Origin: Cylicocyclus nassatus
Taxonomy: Eukaryota; Nematoda; Chromadorea; Rhabditida; Strongylidae
Assembly: GCA_958299035.1 (NCBI GenBank)
Contig: CATQJL010000223.1
Location: 16,215,742 to 16,279,741, forward strand
DNA: 64,000 nucleotides
Direction: 5' to 3'
In this document: positions 47,668-58,391 of the stretch, piece after piece
How positions within the stretch are numbered: position 1 is the stretch's first letter
Layout of the letters: each line of letters begins with the position of its first letter
Program-made: the position numbers and the translations under genes
The notes under the pieces: generated by a model
What the model was told of the DNA's origin: nothing
Databases searched by the model: none
Seen by the model: only the letters and a program-made list of their open reading frames with translations

Positions 47668-47903
47668 CGATTTCTGTCAGAAATCCAAAGATGAACGTCA
47701 AAAATGAGTGCTTGTCTATCAGTAGTAGTGACTTAGCTCCATTTATATCATTATGTGGGCTTAGCGTTGCACATAAAAGGACTTGGCTCATTGAGCGACA
47801 CTCAGTGACGTCCGTTACGACCAAATGTGCGGGCTTGTCGCTGGCCGATGGGTCGAGGTTCGTTCGTTTCGTGGCCTTGAGGATCTCATGCTGCGAGTCT
47901 TAG
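47668..47903 (+). pseudogene. PLE endonuclease C-terminus, right copy
   Basis: Starts directly after the adapter with SISVRNPKMNVKNECLSIS and continues DLAPFISLCGL to a stop at 47,903. It aligns with the end of the PLE endonuclease at 3.1-3.2 kb and precedes the hammerhead-like motif by about 80 bp, the same order as there. The N-terminal remainder is missing because of the join. Confidence 0.65.
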
Positions 47904-47983
47904 ACTAGGTCTAGACTGGCACAGTGAGAGGAGCCGCTTGAGGGTATGGTGAGCAAGTCAAAGAGCCTACAATCCGTTTTCAG

Positions 47984-48017
47984 GCCTCTGATGACGATGA
48001 CATTGTCGAAACGTAAG
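47984..48017 (+). ncRNA. Hammerhead-like ribozyme motif 3
   Basis: CCT (47,985-47,987), CTGATGA (47,988-47,994), a stem II that can form between CGAT and GTCG, GAAAC, GTA, AGG (stem I), then TCAATAAAG. The CTGATGA box is the canonical form, while stem II borrows the G of GAAA, so it may be weak. Confidence 0.65.
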
Positions 48018-48964
48018 GTCAATAAAGTCTCCACCACAGAATCTGAAGACACAAACTACTGACACGATCACTCTACTGACATCTTATCATGCCCAGATTC
48101 AAAGACAAAAGAGCATTCAACTTAGTGCTGAGATAAGATGCCGCTAGAAGTTACAACCCTCCTTTCTCAATATGCCCAGCTTTGACTAATTTTCAGAATT
48201 TTTGTTCGAGACTTTTGGGAGAGCTTTAATAAAATAGCAGATGGGGAAGACCTTTTGCCAACCACAGTAATTTTTTCTCTTTATTTAGCTACTCTTCTAA
48301 AATTTTGCTAAACTATTTTTCAAAATTTTGAGTTTTTTAATACAACTGGAAAATCATCGAAATACGGAGATTTTAACACTAGATTATTATTATTACTAAG
48401 CTTACAAAGCAAATGAGCGTCCAAAATATGAAGATTTCAAAACTTAGGGTACGTCAGTGCACGCTCGCAAAATTAAGAAACACTGCGGTTTATCCCGCCA
48501 CTTCCTCATTTCTCGCCAAAAAAAAGACAGCGTTAGAAAGTGGAAAAAAAGTCGCATCGAATAGTATCTGTACTGTTTACCATTTCATGCTCTACGAAAT
48601 TAATAAAGGCGGAATATGAAATTTGGTTACTTCAAAGAATGTATTTTAGAAACTCTGAGAAATAAGCCACAAACCCACAAAATTTTCTTCTGTTGGCAAA
48701 AGGTGTGCCTCTCTGCTGGCTATCAGAGCTTTTTCAGAAGTCTTAAATAGAACCTGTGAAGATTAGCATCCAGACATGTTGAAAACGAAAGGTTCTAATC
48801 TCTAGCGATTGTCTCAGCACACACTCAGTGAATCACAACGAGGTTATGGCAGCTGGAAAGAGAAAGAAATTTTGCATTGGACACAACTCAAGCTATTTGT
48901 TTTTTCTACTGCACATGATTTACGGGCCATTTTAAAAAACTGACAAAACTTTCTCACCACCTAA

Positions 48965-49375
48965 TACTATGTTATGTGGTAGGCTTGTAAACATACTTGT
49001 AAAATCAGCTATATACACATGCATGCTGTCTATGTTAATATTCGATAGTTTGTCACTGATATCGATATTGTCTATTAATCAATAATCATTAGACTGTTAT
49101 TTTTATATTTGGTAGTTTGTATATAGTTTTTGAAATGTGTTTTAACGTATTGAACTAAATATCTCAATTCCAGAGCTAGTGGTTTGATGCTACTACGGCT
49201 AGCTCCAGTAATGAACCTAAATTTGATGTTTTTGTGGAGTTTTGGTAAACAGTATTCCAATGAAATTTTATTGACTTTTTGTAACGGCAATATGCTACTG
49301 TTGCAAAAGTTAATATCTTCATCTTTATCTCATACACGTAAACGTGTGCCAAAACCAGTGTGAGTAGCGAGGACA
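48965..49375 (-). pseudogene. PLE RT fragment with motif A, right inner copy
   Basis: Mirror of 45,940-46,357, with the same LPKLHK block and few substitutions (FRFITGA in place of FRFIPGA). Confidence 0.75.
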
Positions 49376-50084
49376 TTGCTAGGGTAAGAATCTTCTAGCC
49401 CGTCACTTCCTGCCGGAGCAAACAAACGGTAAATAAAGGCTACCTCAGGTGTTGAGGAAGAGAAAATTCTACTTAGTTGAGGGAGTTCAGGTGATTGATA
49501 TTGGGGAATGCCACTGCCACTTGTCTGGGCTGTCCAAAACGCCTGCAATTGGTTCCTGCTACTTGGTATAGACCATGCTGACGCCGCTGACGCTTGGATA
49601 CACCCTTAGTTCGCGAGCCATACGATTTGAAACGCAACTATCTAGGGTCCCAAGGAGCAGTGCTGTTGTTCATTCAATGGATGACAAGTCAGCCAAATGC
49701 GAGCAAAGGGCTTCACGAGGAACACTGTCGTAAAACAAAGTAGGAAAAGCTAATTCGAAAACACACATGGTCGATAAGCAGGGGCTGAGCAAAGAACTAA
49801 ACCAGCAGGAAGCAGACCTGTAATGAAAATAAATCAGAAACAAGTCACACAGGAATACTTAATAATGCAAATGTCAACTTTCCTCAGTTTCCTTTTAAAC
49901 ACTCCACAGTTGTCAGCACTGAAAACTTCGCGAAGTATGCACCGTGTCCATCTAGCTTCTCTACAAAAATTTAATTGAATAACAAGTTAACATGTTTCCT
50001 TTCTGTTTTTGTGTAATGCGAGTTGAAACCACCGCGTCTATCATAAGCGGTCCATAAAGATCCAGTAATTGCTGATTTGCTGCT

Positions 50085-50856
50085 TGTCGCGGCTCGCGAT
50101 GCAAGCCACTCCTCGAAACAGGAGGCCGGGAGCGCTGGCTATCGCGTTACTTGGCGCGCTTTCAAGATCGCGCCAAGACCTCTCCTGCTGGGCGCGTTGC
50201 CAAGTCACAGGGTATATAAGGGCGCGCAGGCCGCGGTCTACGCCTCTTCGATTTCCGTTCGTATTGATCGTTTTATGATTTCGTTCGTGCTGGCAGCGCC
50301 TCCAACAGCTCCCGCAGATGATCATCATTTTCGAGCGGTTGAGCCTTTGTTATCTTCTTGGTTTTGGAGACGCGCAGCTGAATGTTATGGCTCTCTTGCG
50401 TAGGAAGTGTACTCGCGGGAGTGGAGAGGGGTCACACCGTCCCGGAAGGGCCAGGGGCTTGCGGTTGACCCAATGGAGAGCCCGGAACTACTTGTTGAAG
50501 TCGATCACCATTAGCATCGGCAGCACGGGACGAGGCGGCTCGTCCCGTGTTTAGTTTTTCCTGGATTTGAAGTAGTATTTTTAGTAATTTTAGTAGTTTT
50601 AGTAGTTTTCGTAGTATTAGTAGTTTACTTTTGTGTTTTATAGATAAATGTAGTCTAAATTAGCCGGTCCTTTTCTCTCTTAGCGTTACGCGCTATTTTA
50701 CCGTGCCGTTTTATTCTCGTAGAGGGTAGTCCTCGGCAGCGCCCGTCAAGGCGTCATGAACCTTGGTGGACGCGCGATATCGTAGGGGACAAACGGGAGT
50801 TAGGTGTAGCTGCGGCGAGCACTTGCGGTAGGTGCTGGCCCCACCGAGCCGCCACA
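50085..50856 (+). repeat. 5' LTR
   Basis: Starts TGTCGCGGCTCGCGATG and ends GCCGCCACA. A TATATAAG box lies at 50,213-50,220, so the transcript probably starts some 25-30 bp later. A T/AGT-rich stretch (AGTAGTTTTAGTAGTTTT) is at 50,575-50,640. Differences from the 3' LTR: two adjacent bases at 50,327-50,328 and one near 50,758. Confidence 0.95.
50213..50220 (+). promoter_or_regulatory. TATA box of the 5' LTR
   Basis: TATATAAG in a GC-rich context (GGG before, GGCGCGC after), repeated at 59,837-59,844 in the 3' LTR. Confidence 0.6.
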
Positions 50857-50866
50857 TGGTGCATCG
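50857..50866 (+). promoter_or_regulatory. Primer-binding site, tRNA-Gly type
   Basis: TGGTGCATCG directly abuts the 5' LTR. It is complementary to the CGATGCACCA end typical of nematode tRNA-Gly. The match stops after 10 nt. Confidence 0.65.
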
Positions 50867-52255
50867 ACGCCGAGCGCATGGTGGATGGCGGTTTTGCCGC
50901 CCCGCGTATGGAGATGGGTAGCCGCGCGCCCAGGTTGCGGCTAGGTAGGTAGGTAACACGGCGGTCAGGTAAGGTTTTAGGTAGGTTCTTTTGCGCTAAG
51001 TTATCCCATCCTCCATGCGTGCGTAACGAATCCTGTGTCTACCACGTTCAGCACCTAGTAGGAAGATCCAGGCAAGCAGTGAAGACGCGCCTTTCGTCTT
51101 CGTAGCCAGTAGTGGTCTACAGAGGCTAGCCAGGCTAACATCGTGGGCAGCGCGTGGGGTAGTGGTAAGGTGGCAGCTTGCCAACTAACCCCCGAGCTCA
51201 GCGCGTGGACTCACTCGATTCCTGGTCAGCCACCGCGCCAGAGAGGCTGTAGGAGTGACGGGCCGGCGTCGTCATTGGCGGGCTCGACCAAGGACCAGCA
51301 GCTGCAATAGTGTCGAGTTTCAACAAAGGATAAGGCAGGTAAGTGGAATAGGTTTTTTCAGGTTTCAAGGATGGACGGATTTCGGACGCGCGGATCATGG
51401 CGAGGCACACACGGCGCCGTCCTTAACAGGAGAGTGAACCGGGGATAGGTAACTGGGTCTTCGGGCTAGGTAAGGGGGTCTAAAATAGGTTAGCAAGGAT
51501 TTGGCTTGGGTATAGGGCACAATCTAGGTAAGGGGGATTAGGTGGGATAAGGCGGCTTAGGTTAAGGGGGCAGGGTTTTTAGCTAGGTTTAGGAGGGTAA
51601 CTGGGTTCTCTTTAGGTATGAGGGGGTTTAGGATCGGGGGGATGGGTTAGGTTAACAGGGCTAAGTTTGGTTTTCAGGTGGGTTAGGTAAGGGTATACTT
51701 TATTGGGGTTCAAGCTAGGATAGGTAGGTAAGGTATCTAGGTAAGACCGCGCGGATAGGTAGGTAAGGTACTTTAGGTAGTATAGGTAGGTAAGGTACTT
51801 AGGTAAGGTAGATAAAGGCGCGGCAAATAGGTAGGCAATTCATACTTCTTCAGTTTAGGTAAGGTATACTCCTTAGGTTTAGGTAGGCATTTGGCGGTTC
51901 ACTCGCCCATGGGTTCAGCGAACCCCTCCAGGTCGCCAAGCTGGAGCCTCTTACAGTGTCTACACTGGCCTCCGGTCGGTTACTTGCTCTGCTAGTTCTG
52001 CTACACGCGTTTCACTTAGGTGCCGCGCTAGGCTCTTAGACGAACGCGTTGTCGTAACTGCTTGTCTTGCGCCCTCATTCTCCCTACTGCCGTTGGACTA
52101 TCCCATTCCTTTTGCTTTGGCGCACGGTTTAGGTTGGGCCGGTTTTCTACATGTACTCACTTCATATTTATCTTGGGGGGTTGTAGTTGTAGTTTCTACT
52201 CGCTTTTCTCGTTGTATTTTTGATATTGCGTTTCTGCTTTTTCATGTTCCAGGTA
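50867..52255 (+). other. BEL leader with an AGGTAAG array
   Basis: No long ORF. From about 50,965 to 51,880 there are at least ten AGGTAAG or TAGGTAAGG words, each a near-perfect 5' splice-site consensus, several with GGTTAGG. A pyrimidine-rich TTTTTCATGTTCCAG acceptor-like site (52,238-52,252) lies just before the gag ATG. The leader could be spliced. Part of it (51,523-51,705) is copied into the left palindrome arm. Confidence 0.6.
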
Positions 52256-55246
52256 ATGTCGCAACTTGGTTCGCAAAAAGCCCAACTTACGAAGGCCGCT
52301 AACTCACTAGGCAAGAAGATCGCGGAAGTCGATCAGGCCAACCTCGATCTTGTGGACTTTGCTTCGGAGGCGAGTAAAGATCCACATTTAGTTTTCAATC
52401 GTTTGAATTCTTTTTCTCTTTCATTTTCTTCTATTAGTCGTGCTGCCTCTGCCCTACGTGGCCAGTTGGAGAAAGCCGAAGAGTTTGCTCGGCAGAATCC
52501 TGACGAGCATGGAGAGTTCCCTTTCCTCTCCGACATCCATACTCATTGGGAAACCGGTGGGATGGATAATCTTCTGGAGGAGGCGGATGCTCTTCTTGTT
52601 CGCTTGGATTCGGCGATCAGACTTCTTCCTATTTTGGGAAGCCTTCAATCCTCTGTTCCATCTGTTGCTCCATCCTTGCCGCGCAATTCCCCGCCCCATA
52701 CTACCCAAGATTCTGCGCCATCCCCTCAACACGCGCATCAGGCGGAAGTGGAAGTGCGCAGCCATTCTCCGTCGTATCATGGTCGCCCATCTGACCCAAC
52801 AGCGCCTGTTGACCAGCGTCCCCCTGCGAGCCATACTGGCGCGCATCCCTCGGGCGGATTTGGCTTCCCCTCGGCTAACCCTCCCTCGAATCCCCACAAC
52901 TTTTTGAATTCCTCCACGGGGCTTCCAAATTCTTTGCCAAATCCTCTTTCGCATGACGTTCAAGCCTCATCCTTATCATCCCTTAACCCCTTTTTGCCCT
53001 TGGAGCAACCTGTGAAGTTACCTTCCTATGAGATTCCAACCTTTAGCGGCGATATCGAAGCATTCTCCGAGTTTTGGGATATCTTTTCTACAGCCGTGCA
53101 TAATAACAACACCGTGCCGGCAGCAGTCAAGTTCATGTACTTGAAGTCGGTCCTTAGAGGAGATGCTGCTCGGATTATCGCAGGCTTCAATCCAACGGCG
53201 AAGAATTACGACACTGCAGTACGCACCATTCTGAGTACGTACGATCGTCCTGAGATTCTGAGAAGTCGATTGTGGGACAAGTTGTCGCAGCAGTCACCGG
53301 CGTCAGACTCTGCAATTTCACAACGCGCTACATTTTGCGCGCTTCAGGCAACTTGGTACCAGATGAAGGAATTGAACGAGGACTCCAGTTCGATCGCAAC
53401 GTTAAGGACAATTCGTTCTAAATTTCCCTGGCGTACGCGCGAGAAAGTTGGCGAACTGAAAGGCAAAAGTGACACTATGTGGACAGTGGACGAGCTGTTG
53501 TCAGCTCTCAGCACGGTTATTGATAGACTGCAAGTGGTAGAGGACTCCGATCCAGCAGGTCATCGCGCTTATAACTCGGATTCCACAGTTCGTCAGCATT
53601 CTCCTTCCCCGTACAGGTATCCCAGCACGAGTCAGCCGTACATGAGGTACCCACCGTATCAGCAACAACCAGCTTACCCACGTTACGCGCGTACCTCGCG
53701 CTCACCATCACCCAGATACCGTGACGCCACCTACAGACCTCCGACTCCTTATTACCCGCGGCGCACATCACGTAGCCCTGTCAGACCTCAGTATACCACA
53801 CCATGGGAGCCTCGGTGTGCCCTCTGTTTCCGTCAAGGACATCCTTCGGAGTGTTGTAGGACAGTGTCCGACGTGCAACAGAGGAGAGAGCTCGTCAACC
53901 AGTATAGACTGTGTTGGCTGTGTCTCGAAGAAGGTCACACGTTCAACATCTGCAGAGCCCCAGCGTGCAGATACTGTGGCAGATTACACCATCCAGCTTT
54001 GTGTGCTACATTACCATCAGCGCCCTATTCGTCCTACCCACCTGCGCAATTCCGTCAGCGCACTCCTTCACCTAGACGCGTACAGTTTGAGACGACAGCG
54101 CACCCTCCACCGCCTCGCACCCAATACGCGAGTCCGCGCACTTCTCCTTCGCGTCGCCTTACACTCAAAGCGCCGTCTCCATCTAGGCGTCAGTCACGTT
54201 CCAACTCCAGACGCGCTACTCTTCCTCGAAGATCTTCAAGCGCGTTTCCCGCTGTGCAAACTTCCACCTGCACTCCAGCCGCGCATGATTCCATCCAGTC
54301 AGATGAGCCCATAGAGTTGCTCGACCAACATGAAGCTAGCGTAGGGCCACATTCACCTTCATCTTGCACTTCTGTGTGCCGAGCTGCTTCCGCAACTCAG
54401 GTTCCTCGTCTAATGGTGGTTCATGCTATAACCCGGAATCTTAAAACTAGTATGGATGAACTGCTTACTATCTTCCTCGATAGCGGTTCGCAGTATAGTT
54501 TTATCTGTACCTCGCTGGCCTACCATCTCGGCCTGACTTTCAAGAATACAAGGACTGTCACGACTCTGACCTTCGGGGGACACCAGTTCACTGAAGACTC
54601 GTCAGAAGTCACACTCACGTTATGGGACCAGCTCGATCGTCCAATTCAACTCCAGCTTTGGACGCGCGATACCATCACAACGGTCCCGAAGACGAACAAC
54701 ATGGATGATACGAACAACACCTATGTGGACGGTAGAGTTGAAGTCGACGTACTCATTGGAATAGATAACTACTGGCGCGTTGTGGATTTGCATAGGAATG
54801 AGAAGCTTTCATCAGGCCTCATTCTGTCGCACACTCGCTTCGGACCAGTTCTATCAGGTCTTAGTTATCCAGTAGTATCGGAGATTACTAGCTCGGCAAC
54901 GACTCCACTCAACGATGACGCGCCAGGAACGGAACAGCTTTTACGAAGTCTCCTCGGCCTAGACACACTTGGATTAGACGATTCAGATGCACCAGATGCC
55001 GACGTGATCAGGCAGTTCTACGACAGTGTTAGGATAATCGGCGGTTCCATCTACGTCGCATTCCCGTGGAAATCCCAGCATCCTCCTCTGGCAGATAACA
55101 AAGCTCTCGCCTTTCGTCGTTTGGAGAGCCAGTACGAGAGACTCCATGCAATACCATCAGCGTGGAGCGAGTACTGCCACACCTTCGATCGTCATACGAT
55201 CAGGCGTAATCGAGGATGTTACGGATTTGCCCCCTTCGAGCCCTAA
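52256..55246 (+). CDS. BEL/Pao gag-protease, frameshifted before RT
   Basis: Start taken at ATG 52,256 (MSQLGSQKAQLTKAAN), just after a splice-acceptor-like site; the frame is open from 52,220. Order: coiled-coil-like N-terminus, Ser/Pro-rich spacer (about residues 140-250), capsid region of the BEL type (LPSYEIPTFSGDIEAFSEFW, from 53,019), Arg/Ser/Tyr-rich linker, three zinc knuckles between 53,816 and 54,005 (CALCFRQGHPSECC, CWLCLEEGHTFNIC, CRYCGRLHHPALC), a basic Pro-rich spacer, then a retropepsin-like protease with FLDSGSQYSF (about 54,475) and its Ile/Leu-Gly flap region. Gag packages the RNA and the protease matures the polyprotein. The frame runs on into pre-RT sequence, then shifts at about 55,190-55,215 and ends at 55,246. 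Confidence 0.9.
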   Translation: MSQLGSQKAQLTKAANSLGKKIAEVDQANLDLVDFASEASKDPHLVFNRLNSFSLSFSSISRAASALRGQLEKAEEFARQNPDEHGEFPFLSDIHTHWETGGMDNLLEEADALLVRLDSAIRLLPILGSLQSSVPSVAPSLPRNSPPHTTQDSAPSPQHAHQAEVEVRSHSPSYHGRPSDPTAPVDQRPPASHTGAHPSGGFGFPSANPPSNPHNFLNSSTGLPNSLPNPLSHDVQASSLSSLNPFLPLEQPVKLPSYEIPTFSGDIEAFSEFWDIFSTAVHNNNTVPAAVKFMYLKSVLRGDAARIIAGFNPTAKNYDTAVRTILSTYDRPEILRSRLWDKLSQQSPASDSAISQRATFCALQATWYQMKELNEDSSSIATLRTIRSKFPWRTREKVGELKGKSDTMWTVDELLSALSTVIDRLQVVEDSDPAGHRAYNSDSTVRQHSPSPYRYPSTSQPYMRYPPYQQQPAYPRYARTSRSPSPRYRDATYRPPTPYYPRRTSRSPVRPQYTTPWEPRCALCFRQGHPSECCRTVSDVQQRRELVNQYRLCWLCLEEGHTFNICRAPACRYCGRLHHPALCATLPSAPYSSYPPAQFRQRTPSPRRVQFETTAHPPPPRTQYASPRTSPSRRLTLKAPSPSRRQSRSNSRRATLPRRSSSAFPAVQTSTCTPAAHDSIQSDEPIELLDQHEASVGPHSPSSCTSVCRAASATQVPRLMVVHAITRNLKTSMDELLTIFLDSGSQYSFICTSLAYHLGLTFKNTRTVTTLTFGGHQFTEDSSEVTLTLWDQLDRPIQLQLWTRDTITTVPKTNNMDDTNNTYVDGRVEVDVLIGIDNYWRVVDLHRNEKLSSGLILSHTRFGPVLSGLSYPVVSEITSSATTPLNDDAPGTEQLLRSLLGLDTLGLDDSDAPDADVIRQFYDSVRIIGGSIYVAFPWKSQHPPLADNKALAFRRLESQYERLHAIPSAWSEYCHTFDRHTIRRNRGCYGFAPFEP

Positions 55247-57356
55247 CACGTATTACATCCCACATCAGGCAGTCTATAAGGAGGATAGCCAGACCACCAA
55301 GCTTCGTATAGTCTTTGATGCCTCGAGCCATCAGAAAGGACATCCCAGTTTGAACGATTGTCTGCATCAAGGACCCTCCTTAATACCCGATCTTGTAGGA
55401 ACCCTGCTGCGTAGCCGTCTACATTGTTATCTGATGATCGCCGACGTAGAGAAAGCCTTCCACCAGATCCACTTACACCAGGATCAGAGGGACTGCACCA
55501 GATTTCTGTGGTTGAGAGATGTCCACCAACCTCCGTCGACCGAGAATCTCCGGATCTTGCGTTTCACGCGCGTTCCTTTCGGCATCAACGCATCATCGTT
55601 TCTACTCAACATGTCCATCAGATATTTCCTCGAGAGGGATCCAGCCAATCGACTCAAGGAAGAAATTCTTGCCAACACGTACGTTGATAACGTGCTAATC
55701 GGTGCGAATACCACCAAGGAGTGTATTACCAAGCAGATGGAGTGCAAGGAAATCTTCAGTCGCATGCACATGAACCTACGGGAGTTCATGTCTAACAACC
55801 AGCAGACGATGCTTAGGATTCCGGAAGAGGATTGTATGACCTTACCTGGACGATTCGTGAAGCTCCTAGGGATCAAGTGGGACCCCAAGCTCGATGTACT
55901 TCACGTGCCCATTGAGATCGCGCGACAAGAAGTGTCGAGCAAGCGTACCGCGCTTCAAGCCTATGCATCGATCTTTGATCCACTAGGACTTCTTACCCCG
56001 CTTCTTATAAGACCTAAGATGTTTATACAGGACCTCTGGGAATCTGGTTATTCGTGGGACGATCCGTTAGACGAAAGTACTACCCAGAAGTGGAATACCA
56101 TTGTCCAGGAAATCAGCGGCTTTCAGTTGAGACTACCTCGTTTCGTAGGATATCCATCCAACGCGTACGACCTTGTCATCTGTTCAGACGCGTCGAAACG
56201 AGTGTATGCTGTAGCAGTCTACGTTGTGACGCGCACGTCCACCTATAGTCCCAGTTCCACTCTACTCTTTGCTAAGGCAAAGTTAGCACCATCGGGCGCG
56301 ATCACTATCCCGCGCATGGAACTCTTGGCGTGCCACATGGCTGCAAAAACAGTACGTTTCCTGAAAAGCCAGCTCAAGATTCGCTTCAATTCCATCAGAT
56401 TCCTGACTGATTCTCAGATAGTACTGTACTGGATTTACTCTGATAAGTTGCTCAAGACTTACGTCGCCAACCGTGTCAAGTACATCAGACAGGTTCTCGA
56501 CGAGCTTAAGTCTGACAACATCGACTGTGGATTTTATTATCTGGCTACTGACGCTAACCCGGCTGACTGCGCCACCCGTGGACTCACAGCTTTAGAGCTT
56601 GAGAATCACATCTGGTGGAGTGGTCCATCCTTCATCACGACTCCGTTTGCTGATTGGCCGTGCAAGTCCTTCAACGCTTCTTCTGATCCACCTGCAGGAG
56701 GAGATTCAGAAGAATTACGGACGACCACAGCAGTAGTAACTTCAGCCAATACCATCATGGCACCTTACCAGTCCTTTGTACCGTTTAGGCGTACTAACTC
56801 CTACATCCGACTTGTTCGTATCACAGCCTACGTCCTGAAGTATGTAGCCAAGCTACGCCGTTTAGTAAGGACGCGCCACAGCGCTGATGATTCCGATGAG
56901 CATCCCCTATTCGGCACAATAGACGCAAGTCCCATTGTAACACCGGGTGACTTTTCAGCTGCTGAGTTGATCGTTATCCGCGAGCATTATCGCGAGGTTC
57001 CTCAGCAGTTACACGGCTCTCAGCTGAAGAAACTCCGCACGAGGCAGGAAGGAGACGGAACAGTACGCGTGGACTTACGTATGGCGAACGCAGAGACGAG
57101 CGGGACGGCGAAGAGCCCGATCCTCGTACTCTCAGGTCATCCCCTTTGCGCCATGCTAATAGCTCATTATCATCAGAAGCTGTTCCACGCTGGTACTTCC
57201 CATTTGATCGTCGCCTTACGCGAGAGGTTCTACATCCCCAGGCTTAAACGCATGGTAAAATCGACTATTGCTAAATGTGTGACGTGCAAGCGGTACCAAG
57301 GCCATCTTTTCGCATATCCACGTTCACCAGATCTTCCTCCGGAACGGGTCGTTTGA
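55146..57356 (+). CDS. BEL/Pao reverse transcriptase, RNase H and integrase N-terminus
   Basis: Frame entered by the shift at about 55,200, so its first ATG is not a real start. RT: LRIVFDASSH, LNDCLHQGPSLIPDLVG, MIADVEKAFHQIHLH (motif A Asp), FTRVPFGINASSFLLN, and ANTYVDNVLIG, where the usual YVDD is YVDN. RNase H: LVICSDASKRVYAVAVYV, IPRMELLACHMAA, LTDSQIVLYWIY, DANPADCATRG. Integrase zinc domain: HYHQKLFHAGTSHLI and KCVTCKRYQG (HHCC). A TGA at 57,354-57,356 ends the frame, but the same frame continues as integrase core, so this is a single point mutation. YVDN may be a lineage feature or a loss of the second catalytic Asp. Confidence 0.9.
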   Translation: MQYHQRGASTATPSIVIRSGVIEDVTDLPPSSPNTYYIPHQAVYKEDSQTTKLRIVFDASSHQKGHPSLNDCLHQGPSLIPDLVGTLLRSRLHCYLMIADVEKAFHQIHLHQDQRDCTRFLWLRDVHQPPSTENLRILRFTRVPFGINASSFLLNMSIRYFLERDPANRLKEEILANTYVDNVLIGANTTKECITKQMECKEIFSRMHMNLREFMSNNQQTMLRIPEEDCMTLPGRFVKLLGIKWDPKLDVLHVPIEIARQEVSSKRTALQAYASIFDPLGLLTPLLIRPKMFIQDLWESGYSWDDPLDESTTQKWNTIVQEISGFQLRLPRFVGYPSNAYDLVICSDASKRVYAVAVYVVTRTSTYSPSSTLLFAKAKLAPSGAITIPRMELLACHMAAKTVRFLKSQLKIRFNSIRFLTDSQIVLYWIYSDKLLKTYVANRVKYIRQVLDELKSDNIDCGFYYLATDANPADCATRGLTALELENHIWWSGPSFITTPFADWPCKSFNASSDPPAGGDSEELRTTTAVVTSANTIMAPYQSFVPFRRTNSYIRLVRITAYVLKYVAKLRRLVRTRHSADDSDEHPLFGTIDASPIVTPGDFSAAELIVIREHYREVPQQLHGSQLKKLRTRQEGDGTVRVDLRMANAETSGTAKSPILVLSGHPLCAMLIAHYHQKLFHAGTSHLIVALRERFYIPRLKRMVKSTIAKCVTCKRYQGHLFAYPRSPDLPPERVV

Positions 57357-58391
57357 AGTCGTCCTTTCCAGAACATCGGACTCGACTATTTTGGCCCCAT
57401 CTCAGTCCGTCTACACCAAGGCACTCTCCATAAGGTTTGGGTTTGTCTCTTCACGTGCATGTTTACGCGCGCGCTACACCTCGAAGTAGTCAAGGACAAC
57501 TCAACCTTCCAATTTCTCCTAGCATTTAGAAGATTTATCGCGCGTAGAGGAGCTCCTGATACCGTTATAAGCGATAACGCGCCCACGTTCAAGCTAGGAA
57601 GGGAGATCATTACCAATAGCCTAAAGGAAGTAGCAGAAGATTCCCTAGTGGACGGATTCGTCGAAAGCCAGAACATCAATTGGACTTTCATTACACCATA
57701 CTCGCCGTGGAAAGGTGGATTCTACGAGCGTTTGGTAGGATCAGTGAAGAGCTGTTTGAAGAAGACGGTTCGGCGAGAAACACTCGACTTATGGCTTTTT
57801 GAGACGCTCATCCTCGAGATAGAGGCCGTTCTTAACACGAGACCCTTATTTCCGGCGAATTCGGCTAACTCGAACACGGACTTGGTAATACGACCCATAG
57901 ATCTGATAAATCCACAGTTTCGACTAGGTCGCCTGACGTACAGCATGCCTCAGAAGATCGAGACGTCGTCGCGCGACAACTACGAATCCCTGAAGACGCA
58001 GTACCGGCTCTTGCAGACTGATCTTGATTATTTCTGGGATATATGGCACAAGGAATATCTTGCCGCGCTCGCAGAACGACAAGCGACGCGCATCCAGAAG
58101 GGCTCCGGTACCAAAAGGTCGCCGCGCGTAGGAGACGTAGTACTAATAAGAGAGCAGGATTTATCAAGATCTAGATGGCCGCTTGGCCTCATTCTGCAGT
58201 TACACACCTCACCCGACGGCAATGTGAGATCAGCCAGAATTAAGATCGGAAAGCGAAAGATAGTGGACCGTGCACTCAATCATCTACTGCCGTTAGAGAT
58301 CAGTGCAGCAGACACAGAGGATCCTCAAGCGAACGCTCAGGAGCGTAGAGCGACACGGATTCAACCATCAAGGACAGTGAAGGCAAAATGA
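57357..58391 (+). CDS. BEL/Pao integrase core and C-terminus, behind an in-frame stop
   Basis: Same frame as the RT segment. The integrase core has NIGLDYFGPI (first Asp), IARRGAPDTVISDNAPTFKLG (second Asp; given in part) and SPWKGGFYERLVGSVK (Glu). It is followed by AVLNTRPL, RPIDL, and the C-terminal GDVVLIREQDLSRSRWPLG domain, and ends at TGA 58,391. It catalyses insertion of the cDNA. Without suppression of the TGA at 57,354 it is not made from this copy; no independent start is evident. Confidence 0.9.
   Translation, partial: SRPFQNIGLDYFGPISVRLHQGTLHKVWVCLFTCMFTRALHLEVVKDNSTFQFLLAFRRFIARRGAPDTVISDNAPTFKLGREIITNSLKEVAEDSLVDGFVESQNINWTFITPYSPWKGGFYERLVGSVKSCLKKTVRRETLDLWLFETLILEIEAVLNTRPLFPANSANSNTDLVIRPIDLINPQFRLGRLTYSMPQKIETSSRDNYESLKTQYRLLQTDLDYFWDIWHKEYLAALAERQATRIQKGSGTKRSPRVGDVVLIREQDLSRSRWPLGLILQLHTSPDGNVRSARIKIGKRKIVDRALNHLLPLEISAADTEDPQANAQERRATRIQPSRTVKAK

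Larger units (their letters stand above)
47668..50079. repeat. Right arm of the inverted duplication, inner part
   Basis: Mirror of about 45,240-47,641. In order outward: PLE endonuclease tail, hammerhead-like motif, mariner-like foldback (about 48,090-48,963), PLE RT fragment on the minus strand (48,965-49,375), eroded coding DNA. The BEL element begins at 50,085 after its target duplication. Confidence 0.9.

Noticed and set aside
50041..50403. Proteins encoded in the LTRs
   Set aside because: The same ORFs occur in both LTRs on both strands and reflect GC-rich composition, not coding.
51440..51900. Interstitial telomere
   Set aside because: The TTAGGT-like words are irregular and lie inside the transcribed leader of an LTR element; nematode telomeres are TTAGGC arrays.
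55146..55246. Programmed ribosomal frameshift between protease and RT
   Set aside because: The shift falls inside the pre-RT region, not at a domain border, with no obvious slippery site, and a separate nonsense codon is present downstream. A mutation or sequencing error is simpler.
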